From Scatosoma sp045655705 (GTDB taxonomy: Bacteria > Bacillota > Clostridia > Christensenellales > Borkfalkiaceae): a stretch of 12,101 nucleotides of DNA. How positions within the stretch are numbered: position 1 is the stretch's first letter; the number at the start of each line of letters is the position of its first letter. The stretch lies in the NCBI GenBank assembly GCA_045655705.1, contig JAZOPU010000044.1:1-12101 (forward strand), read 5' to 3'. Below the pieces are notes generated by a model, which had not been told where the DNA came from, searched no databases, and worked only from the letters and a program-made list of their open reading frames with translations. Of this stretch, positions 7,801-12,101 are shown piece by piece. The position numbers and the translations under genes were made by a program.

Positions 7801-8278
7801 AGAAAAAGTAAGCGATTTGAATTTCCATTTTAAAAATTACGTAATGGACGGCGCGGTTACTTTTCACGAGTTTGAAGAAGTACGCGGAACGAAAGTATAC
7901 AAATTTTTCGACGGATTTCGGAAAAGTGGAGAAATGTTTTATAGTCTTGTAGGTAAGGTCGGTATGGCGTTCTGTGAGATTGACAACGACGAAAACGCAA
8001 TCTATTATTCAAACTTTTTCTACCTTGACGGAACAAGCGCCAACGCCGTTGTATCAGGTAGCGGTTCGACAGATCTCAACGATAAAGATGGCGCGGCTGT
8101 CAATAAACTTCAAGACGTAGCGAATGATATCGCGAATTGGTGGGAGAATTTCAAAGAAAATTCGGGTATGTCAACGGTGGAGAAAATTCTTTCAATCGCA
8201 ATTCCTGCCATACTTGTCATCGCGCTTGTTGCCGGGGTGATTTGGTTCTTGCGCTGGCTGTTTAAAAAGAGGGATTAA
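4832..8278 (+). CDS. Giant membrane-anchored surface protein (adsorption/adhesin-like)
   Basis: 1148 aa. ATG 4832 is chosen because AAGGAG lies at 4819-4824; the frame opens earlier but without a site. The N terminus is a signal peptide: basic start, hydrophobic core (11-28) and a signal-peptidase-I-like site ASA/YD near residue 37. The exported part of about 1075 residues is Tyr-, Asp- and Thr-rich and predicted beta throughout, with no recognised catalytic motif, LPXTG or S-layer domain. Near the C terminus come a Gly/Ser spacer (SGSGSTDLNDKDG), an amphipathic helix (VNKLQDVANDIANWWENF) and a TM helix (about 1119-1140) with a basic KKRD end, so the protein is held in the membrane by its C terminus. 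Filamentous-phage pIII has this topology but is usually about 400 aa. It could equally be an adhesin or part of a secretion device. Residues about 207-350 are encoded by visibly AT-richer DNA than their flanks. Confidence 0.75.
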   Translation: MKRCAVHKKTIFSVIIAVLLALVLVICCLPKSKKASAYDGTFYFRDDPVISATATGGRYPIRFNLIVSESALLSGSEITITLSSNSSSAYIQRGHENTTLTETESTSQSVAFPKSAITWSSDGMASLYVDMFLNVYEKGRITATCASTSAVSDEHTVISAIEIAARDGYREQGGLTSDGARSLAVLYDKYAGKDLTNTGAFEIVSNMEFNSYTTITPQITADVYIPSSIITLLSSSDNASIDVNIKDSFLGSGVYGDHYSVTGKYYALSTGTFYQDPDDCAMNLDSLVSMSTGYRYFGSPKSVSTWTSNAMSKIYNSAIKSKVNNDISRVTGYGGGYIYNVKSPSFSVREGISELPFIAGLSHTGAAPVYFMAEVLEFSFDVNYVYLENTNQVLTMWQDYEIKPVYRTNIVKTTPREMSENIFTNNPTLTTTERNALQTFGRISSSETRPLEVIYTTSSTSGNFETKSHTYDIALINIYNKYSAIQAMYNLSGINDISHFNVVSTRQTYDASSGLIYDMGDEILRQALDYEYVYDKDEGKAYATVLYSEFLYKDFSIVIESNDLTDPLQINYYTADVEVKDGRVTLKYNYADIEEDLLNSNNWIFELSADDFEVTGDSDMLIAVDIGDEELTVTIPEKYQSDLFGLRISAMIEIIPDVPYAFVYKYYTDFKVSGDGRTLTPIMGQSTSEPTLLSTLKRYNTYANFMKDHRAEVYAPIDEFEDAYGAVYATPKGVMMTSDKETETCTLTVLYDLHSLFVVHDNLTDNFTFVQASHSTTTYDAETFVEARGGDKDGYRVDKLTSPSAGVKINNKYDYHEATVVLNADTYSGDVYVINVVYTDKWLIRINYMEQFKATPFVVKATYNGEILVKDYEDIYALTSADLAAILGRSSMAIINNKSTVDTITVSYDGIGTYTVDTTYSYMAIKKKNYNGDIEGELQVPLTCYAEWCEGYGKDWSILYLNTGGNTWFQFSNDVRRDELYGFFSVAIFQEKVSDLNFHFKNYVMDGAVTFHEFEEVRGTKVYKFFDGFRKSGEMFYSLVGKVGMAFCEIDNDENAIYYSNFFYLDGTSANAVVSGSGSTDLNDKDGAAVNKLQDVANDIANWWENFKENSGMSTVEKILSIAIPAILVIALVAGVIWFLRWLFKKRD

Positions 8279-8280
8279 GC

Positions 8281-8373
8281 ATGTGTTTATTGAGAATTTT
8301 GCGTTGGATAGGAATTTGCATTCTCTTTGTCGGCGCGCTGTACGTGTTTAAGACGTGCGGAAATATTTTTTAA
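8281..8373 (+). CDS. 30-aa single-TM micropeptide
   Basis: Starts at ATG 8281, two bases after the TAA of the giant protein, with AGAGGG at 8268-8273 as ribosome-binding site, and ends at TAA 8371-8373. The product is essentially one hydrophobic helix (ILRWIGICILFVGALYVF) with a basic and Cys-containing C terminus. The size and position between a large adsorption-like protein and a membrane ATPase fit a minor coat or tip protein of a filamentous phage, but a short leader or small membrane regulator is possible. Evidence is the site, the tight packing and hydrophobicity only. Confidence 0.5.
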   Translation: MCLLRILRWIGICILFVGALYVFKTCGNIF

Positions 8374-8381
8374 GGTGAGTG

Positions 8382-10487
8382 ATGGAAATGGAAGGCGGAA
8401 GAAAGAAAAACAAGACGTATGCAGTGATCGGCGCCTGCTTGATCGTTGCTTCGCTGTTATTTTCCGTTTTCCGCTTTCAAATTTCCGCAATTCGATTGTG
8501 GCAATCGCTCAAAGACTTTGGATTGTCCGTCGTCTACTATACCTTTTCTATGGCGGATATTTACGGTGGCGTACAGCCGACGGTAACGCAAATACCGTTG
8601 GAAATGCCACAGCTTTTGCCACTGGAATGGGAAACGTTTAAATCGTTGCTTCTTGAGTTTTGGGAAGCGCTTGGCTCTTGGTCGAATTTTACGGTTTTTT
8701 TGGAATGGCTTGTAGGCAAGATTGTCAAGGCAACGCCTTGGACGTATTTCATTTTACTTATCGTTATGTTGATTGCCGTGCTTTTTGCGCTCAAGATCTT
8801 AATGCTGGGAAAGCCCAAACGCTGGGTAGAAGACAAGCAAGAACGGCCACCGACAAAGCCCCTGCGGGCGTGGTTATGCTTAGAAGACAGGATTTTTTAT
8901 CCTTTAGCGCGCTTTATCAAAGACTATTGGGCTTGGCTGAAAAAGAAAAAGCGGTTGATAGTGGTGCTTATATTGATATGGGCGTACAACTTCAACGCGT
9001 TCGCGATTCTCTTTGAGCTATTGGCATATATCTTCTATCTTGGGCCTGCGATTACGGATCCCGTTTATAAGCCGAATTTCTATTCGCAAATTGTCAAGCT
9101 TGTCTTGGATCTATCGGTGATGATTAACTTCCTGCCGTGGTTTATTGAATTATACGTTGGATTGAAGATTGTCAACAAATGGCGGCGTAAGACGGGAGAT
9201 AAACGATTAGAGAAAAAGGACGACAAAAACGGACAGCTCCTCGAAGACAATCCGGGAACGATTTTTATTCAAGCCCCGCCAAGGTTTGGGAAAGGGCTCG
9301 TCGGTATGGACATGGTGCTCAAGCAAGAAGTTAAATTTCGCGCTGACGCCCGTGACGATATGAGACAGTGCCGCATTGAATTTCCCTACTTTCCGTGGGA
9401 TCGGCTGGAACGGTTTATGCGCCAAGCAATCGATCGGCACGTGCTGTATACCAAGGAAGGCACGCGGGACTTTATCGACGGGTTACAGTTCATGCATAGA
9501 TTTTCATCGGAAATGGATCCATGGATCGTCGAAGGGATAAGATACCGTTTGAAAAGCTTTTGTGGGTATGAATACGACGATTTTCTTTTCGGATATGATT
9601 GGAAAAAGCACGGCACGTCGTTTAATAATGGGATTGTCATAGTGTCGCTGTTTGAATCGCTCGTAGACTATGCACAGTTATATTTTGTTTACGACGCGCC
9701 CACGTCGCTCATCTTCTCAACGCAGGGCGTTCGTGTGGACTTCAAAAGAAAAACGATCGGGTATCGGCCTAAGTACGACTTGAACTATTTAAAGCGTAAG
9801 CCGGAAGAAGTAGACGAAATATCTATATATTCCCATATCAAAAACGCCGATTCCGAGCGGTTGGGACGGCGAATAGACCCGGAAAATCTTCTCGCCAACG
9901 GTTATGAAATTGCCGTTGCGTACGAGCCCGAGATTGACAAAGAGCGTGGCAATCAAATTACGCTCGCTGGGGTAAGCGCAAACTCTGAAGAAGTCAATCA
10001 AAGAAACGATCTCTACGGCTGGGAAGAGAAGATGCATAATCACGCGGCTATGATCCGTTACCGTCCGTATTACCGAAAAATCATAGACGCGCAACGTGAC
10101 GGTGCAGTTGCTGCGGACGTGACGGAAATGACGATGGGCTTTCAGATTGTCGAAAGTAAAAAAGAAAAGGTGGTTATCCCGTTCTTTTGGATTGAAAAAA
10201 CGCTGTATGAGCCATTGAAAAAGATCTATGACAAGCTTGACGACGAGCTGTCGTACATGGGCGAGCCACGCACGCTGTTTGCGCATTTAGTCACGAGATT
10301 GTATATGCCGATCGCGCGCCGTTACCGTCAATTATCGAACGCCTACGGTACGCAGGAAAAAGTCATGCGGATCAAAAACGGGCAAACAGGCGAGCTCGTA
10401 AATAACAAGGCGGTATGGACGGTGATCAACCGTCGGGCAAAAGCGAAACGTTACACGACGGACGGCGACAAAACACCGTCCGCGTAG
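8382..10487 (+). CDS. Membrane-anchored P-loop ATPase, HerA/FtsK/Zot-like
   Basis: 701 aa from ATG 8382 (AAGGTGAG upstream; ATG 8388 also possible). TM segments are predicted at about 12-30, 119-142, 191-224 and 238-262; the remaining 440 residues are cytoplasmic. A298-G305 (APPRFGKG) is a P-loop with Gly where Ser/Thr is usual, a form known in VirD4/TraG coupling proteins. A possible Walker B region is 510-519 (IAVAYEPEID), lacking a classic DE. Further on, a histidine-bearing helix (MHNHAA), then a strand ending in Gln (KIIDAQRD, Q571) and VIPFFWIE match the order seen after Walker B in filamentous-phage pI/Zot ATPases and HerA/FtsK relatives. Unlike VirD4 there is no DPKGE-type motif after the P-loop; unlike pI the TM helices come first. 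The likely role is pumping or extruding DNA, phage or protein through the membrane for the upstream surface proteins. Confidence 0.6.
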   Translation: MEMEGGRKKNKTYAVIGACLIVASLLFSVFRFQISAIRLWQSLKDFGLSVVYYTFSMADIYGGVQPTVTQIPLEMPQLLPLEWETFKSLLLEFWEALGSWSNFTVFLEWLVGKIVKATPWTYFILLIVMLIAVLFALKILMLGKPKRWVEDKQERPPTKPLRAWLCLEDRIFYPLARFIKDYWAWLKKKKRLIVVLILIWAYNFNAFAILFELLAYIFYLGPAITDPVYKPNFYSQIVKLVLDLSVMINFLPWFIELYVGLKIVNKWRRKTGDKRLEKKDDKNGQLLEDNPGTIFIQAPPRFGKGLVGMDMVLKQEVKFRADARDDMRQCRIEFPYFPWDRLERFMRQAIDRHVLYTKEGTRDFIDGLQFMHRFSSEMDPWIVEGIRYRLKSFCGYEYDDFLFGYDWKKHGTSFNNGIVIVSLFESLVDYAQLYFVYDAPTSLIFSTQGVRVDFKRKTIGYRPKYDLNYLKRKPEEVDEISIYSHIKNADSERLGRRIDPENLLANGYEIAVAYEPEIDKERGNQITLAGVSANSEEVNQRNDLYGWEEKMHNHAAMIRYRPYYRKIIDAQRDGAVAADVTEMTMGFQIVESKKEKVVIPFFWIEKTLYEPLKKIYDKLDDELSYMGEPRTLFAHLVTRLYMPIARRYRQLSNAYGTQEKVMRIKNGQTGELVNNKAVWTVINRRAKAKRYTTDGDKTPSA
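10459..10482 (+). other. Hairpin in the last codons of the ATPase gene
   Basis: CGGACGG (10459-10465) pairs with CCGTCCG (10476-10482) around a 10-base loop, just before the TAG at 10485-10487. The bases after it (GTAGGAGTAGTTTATTTAG) are only weakly T-rich, so termination would be inefficient. The paired arms have the same 7-base words as the hairpin at 130-153, in the opposite order and with the same loop length. Confidence 0.45.
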
Positions 10488-10498
10488 GAGTAGTTTAT

Positions 10499-10720
10499 TT
10501 AGTTTGACAAAGGAACGTTTTCGTCTAACAATTCGTCAACGGAAATTTCAAAGTAGTGCGCAATTTTTACCAAGGTATCTAAATCGGGTTCGCGACTACC
10601 GCTTTCCCAAAAACTTACCGTTTGATTACATACGCTGAAAATTTCCCCCATTTTTCGTTGCGAAAAGCCTTTCTCGGTTCGCAATTCTTTTAATCTCCGT
10701 CCAAAAATATTGTTTTTCAT
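10499..10720 (-). CDS. Xre-family transcriptional repressor
   Basis: 73 aa, a stand-alone Cro/C1-type helix-turn-helix domain. Residues 7-63 carry the family pattern: GRRLKELRTEKGFSQRKMGEI, then QTVSFWESGSREPD (recognition helix about 32-40) and the closing HYFEISVDELL. It has no sensor or cleavage domain, so it should act as a simple dimeric DNA binder. It is divergent from the 64-aa gene, with a 95-bp region containing two CTAC-N5-GTAG palindromes as the probable operators. No Shine-Dalgarno sequence precedes its ATG, and a TAAAAT box (10727-10732, minus strand) would place the transcript start at or next to the ATG, suggesting a leaderless mRNA. It may be the element's lysogeny repressor or the regulator of the local cassette only. 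Confidence 0.9.
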   Translation of the reverse strand: MKNNIFGRRLKELRTEKGFSQRKMGEIFSVCNQTVSFWESGSREPDLDTLVKIAHYFEISVDELLDENVPLSN

Positions 10721-10732
10721 AAAAATATTTTA

Positions 10733-10745
10733 CTACATTTTGTAG
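10733..10745. promoter_or_regulatory. Operator half-site pair O1, CTAC-N5-GTAG
   Basis: CTAC ATTTT GTAG is a short palindrome next to the start of the repressor gene, overlapping the region where its own promoter should lie. It matches O2 (10762-10774) in both arms and spacing; centres are 29 bp apart, just under three helical turns. Binding by the adjacent Xre protein is inferred from position and symmetry. Confidence 0.6.
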
Positions 10746-10753
10746 GAAATTAG

Positions 10754-10782
10754 TTGACTTCCTACAAAAAGTAGGATATAAT
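10754..10782 (+). promoter_or_regulatory. Sigma-A promoter of the 64-aa/212-aa genes
   Basis: TTGACT (10754-10759) and a perfect TATAAT (10777-10782) are separated by 17 bp, the ideal spacing. Transcription should start near 10,789, giving a leader of about 27 bases with GGAGG at 10802-10806 before ATG 10816. The O2 palindrome fills most of the spacer between the two boxes, so a bound repressor would block RNA polymerase directly. Confidence 0.85.
10762..10774. promoter_or_regulatory. Operator half-site pair O2, CTAC-N5-GTAG
   Basis: CTAC AAAAA GTAG, extended by one pair to CCTAC/GTAGG, lies between the -35 and -10 of the rightward promoter. The arrangement is classic for direct repression by the divergently encoded Xre protein. 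Confidence 0.65.
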
Positions 10783-10815
10783 ATACGTATCAATATTTTT
10801 TGGAGGTTTTTACAA

Positions 10816-11010
10816 ATGCAAAGAATGGATATTAGAAATGCTGTCGGGGCTATTATTGGATTTATTGACCAAGAAGCAAATGGGGATAAAACCATACGTA
10901 ATAAGTATGGGGCGATTGTGGGCTATTATAGAAAAAATGATAATACAACCCGAGATGCGAATGGGCGTATCATTGCACGCGGTGATGCTTGTGCTATGTT
11001 ACTTAAATAA
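10816..11010 (+). CDS. 64-aa triple-repeat small protein (beta-flower-like)
   Basis: Start ATG 10816 follows GGAGG by nine bases. The protein contains three copies of an 11-residue unit at residues 7-17 (RNAVGAIIGFI), 28-38 (RNKYGAIVGYY) and 46-56 (RDANGRIIARG), pattern R-[ND]-x-x-G-x-I-[IV]. Each unit should be a beta hairpin or strand pair, as in the small beta-flower or MORN-like repeat proteins that start with a Gly-x-Ile-Ile motif. There is no TM or signal peptide. It is the first gene under the repressible promoter and 11 bases ahead of the 212-aa gene. Function unknown; possibly a binding or assembly module for its partner. Confidence 0.75.
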   Translation: MQRMDIRNAVGAIIGFIDQEANGDKTIRNKYGAIVGYYRKNDNTTRDANGRIIARGDACAMLLK

Positions 11011-11021
11011 GGGGAATGGTT

Positions 11022-11660
11022 ATGGGATTTTTTGATGTTTTTAAAAACCTTTTTAAAGAAAAGGAAATTATTATACCGCCTGCTGACGAAGAAAAGGTGA
11101 ACTGGTTTTTTAGCGAAGACGCCAAGGATACGTTTAAAAGAACTTTGCGGTATGCAAAAGAAATGTATGAAATTGGGACGCAAGAAGGTGGAATGTCCGA
11201 TTTGATTTTTTATACGGGAGAAGGAAGCGCTCGACGGGAAGAGCTTCCCTGTACGTTTTTTGCCGATTATTTGCGGGCACTCAATACCATAGCTGTTCCT
11301 AGATTGACGTTTATGGCTGCGGATTTGGCAATAGACGGCGAAGCTGCGCCTGCAATTCCTTATCCGAATTGTTTAAAGGCGGAATATAATCCGCTTATCA
11401 ATTTTGCCATAAAAATTAAACCGCTTTTTTACAGTAAAAATGGAAAAGATATACAGTTTGATCCTAGTATGAACGTTTTGATTACCTATTTGCACAATTT
11501 GTATGCCAACGGATTAGAAGACGAGTCTAATGAAGCTTGGATTTATGAAAGATCTTTATGGTTTAACGAAAAAGGTATCGTTCGCGAATGGCGAGAAATT
11601 CTTGAGGACATTAAATCTAACGTGAAGAATAAACAATTACTTAAAGAAGTGCTTGCTTAA
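11022..11660 (+). CDS. 212-aa protein of unknown function
   Basis: ATG 11022 is chosen over the in-frame ATG 11016, because AAGGGG (11009-11014) then sits seven bases upstream. The N terminus (MGFFDVFKNLFKEKE) is an amphipathic helix of the kind that can lie on a membrane or join a partner. The body has no TM, signal peptide or recognisable catalytic motif; it is mixed alpha/beta with a long helical C-terminal end (EWREILEDIKSNVKNKQLLK). Base composition is AT-richer than the block at 199-10,487, in line with the 64-aa gene, so the two probably moved together. It is expressed from the Xre-controlled promoter. Membership in a defence, toxin or immunity system is possible but not shown by any motif. 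Confidence 0.7.
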   Translation: MGFFDVFKNLFKEKEIIIPPADEEKVNWFFSEDAKDTFKRTLRYAKEMYEIGTQEGGMSDLIFYTGEGSARREELPCTFFADYLRALNTIAVPRLTFMAADLAIDGEAAPAIPYPNCLKAEYNPLINFAIKIKPLFYSKNGKDIQFDPSMNVLITYLHNLYANGLEDESNEAWIYERSLWFNEKGIVREWREILEDIKSNVKNKQLLKEVLA

Positions 11661-11679
11661 TGATAAATATGCACGGTTC

Positions 11680-11717
11680 AAATAAAACAAACGGACAGCT
11701 TAGTGGCTGTCCGTTTG
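11680..11717 (-). terminator. Intrinsic terminator of mgtE
   Basis: A perfect 12-bp stem, CAAACGGACAGC (11688-11699) and GCTGTCCGTTTG (11706-11717), with a 6-base loop. On the minus strand it is followed immediately by TTTTATTT (11687-11680), so it is a strong rho-independent terminator for the leftward mgtE gene. On the plus strand there is no T-run, but the stem may still lessen read-through from the 212-aa gene. Confidence 0.9.
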
Positions 11718-11720
11718 GTA

Positions 11721-12101
11721 TTATACAGTGCCGAGCAGGGTAATGGCAAAGGCGCAGTAGATGGTCAAAGACAGTACGTCTACCATGGTCGTGATAAACG
11801 GCGACGCGACGACGGCGGGATCTAGACGGCATTTCTTGGCAAGGAGCGGTAGCATTGCGCCGATCAGCTTGGCAAGTACTACCGTTGCGAGCATGGAAAG
11901 GGAAATGACCGCCGCAACCAACGTGCCGTTTGCTACTGCGTACAGTTTATCCACGAGCAGTACCTTTACAAAACACGCCCCCGAAAGGATTACGCCAAGT
12001 AGCAAAGAAACGCGTATTTCTTTCCAAACCACTTTCCAAAAATCGGAAAACTTGACTTCGCCAATCGCAAGACCGCGTATGATCATTGCGCTTGCCTGTG
12101 A
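11721..12101 (-). CDS. mgtE: MgtE-family Mg2+ transporter, C-terminal part (partial, runs off the window)
   Basis: The frame is open to the window edge (codons before the ATG at 12084-12086 read SQASA), so the gene starts beyond the window and 126 C-terminal residues are visible. They form the conserved membrane domain of MgtE: the start QASAMIIRGLAIGEV, three to four hydrophobic helices, and the signature LDPAVVASPFITTMVDVLS that lines the ion pore. MgtE is a dimeric Mg2+ channel of the plasma membrane; its cytoplasmic N and CBS domains should lie outside the window. Stop TAA at 11721-11723 precedes a strong terminator. It is most likely core chromosome and marks the right-hand flank of the accessory region. 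Confidence 0.9.
   Translation of the reverse strand, partial: SQASAMIIRGLAIGEVKFSDFWKVVWKEIRVSLLLGVILSGACFVKVLLVDKLYAVANGTLVAAVISLSMLATVVLAKLIGAMLPLLAKKCRLDPAVVASPFITTMVDVLSLTIYCAFAITLLGTV

Noticed and set aside
8382..10487. Calling the ATPase VirD4/TraG coupling protein outright
   Set aside because: Only the GKG form of the P-loop agrees. The DPKGE-type motif after it and a DEF-type Walker B are absent, and no relaxase or other conjugation gene is visible.
10759..10786. A dif-like site (ACTTCCTA... as in the left arm of Bacillus dif), which would suit an Xer-dependent inovirus
   Set aside because: Only the left eight bases agree; the right XerD arm (TTATGTAAACT type) is missing, and the stretch is fully explained by the promoter and operator.
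1..12101. CRISPR arrays, insertion sequences or long direct repeats
   Set aside because: No regularly spaced repeats, transposase-like frames or terminal inverted repeats with target duplications were seen on reading through.

Overview
The window looks like a chromosomal segment of a low-to-middle GC Bacillota (Clostridia-like, probably gut-associated) bacterium. Nearly every gene has a strong Shine-Dalgarno sequence of the AAGGAG/GGTGA type, genes are tightly packed with ATGA stop/start overlaps, and the right edge carries an ordinary housekeeping gene, the 3' part of an mgtE-type Mg2+ transporter gene on the minus strand. The organism is inferred from style only; no rRNA or marker gene is present.

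Left block (1-2708): the tail of an upstream gene, a 120-bp noncoding gap holding two adjacent hairpins, then a co-directional, translationally coupled run of accessory genes: a 425-aa protein with an HTH-like N-terminal region and a separate C-terminal domain, a 99-aa coiled-coil protein, a 179-aa ASCH-domain protein, a 78-aa protein and a 54-aa protein. This is the kind of gene set found in phages and integrated mobile elements.

Middle block (2747-10487): a long co-directional run of membrane and surface proteins: small single-TM proteins (94, 54 and 30 aa), three proteins each made of one N-terminal TM plus an extracytoplasmic domain (158, 178, 154 aa), a 1148-aa secreted protein with a signal peptide and a C-terminal membrane anchor, and a 701-aa P-loop ATPase with about four N-terminal TM segments. 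No relaxase, VirB4, capsid, portal, large terminase or integrase is visible. The order (small TM proteins, one very large adsorption-like protein anchored at its C terminus, a tiny TM protein, a membrane ATPase) resembles the morphogenesis module of filamentous phages (inoviruses), but the ATPase has unusual topology and motifs and the big protein is much larger than a usual pIII. I therefore treat it as a candidate inovirus-like or otherwise undescribed membrane-spanning extrusion/secretion element. This is an inference.

Right block (10499-11660): an AT-richer cassette with a minus-strand Xre-family repressor and, divergently, a 64-aa protein built of three short repeats and a 212-aa protein of unknown function. 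The shared intergenic region has a textbook sigma-A promoter and two CTAC-N5-GTAG palindromes, one lying between the -35 and -10, so the repressor probably controls the cassette and perhaps itself. It may be the element's lysogeny/immunity region or an independent insertion. A perfect 12-bp terminator separates it from mgtE, so the element's right boundary most likely lies between about 10,488 and 11,687. The left boundary and any replication or integration gene are outside the window.
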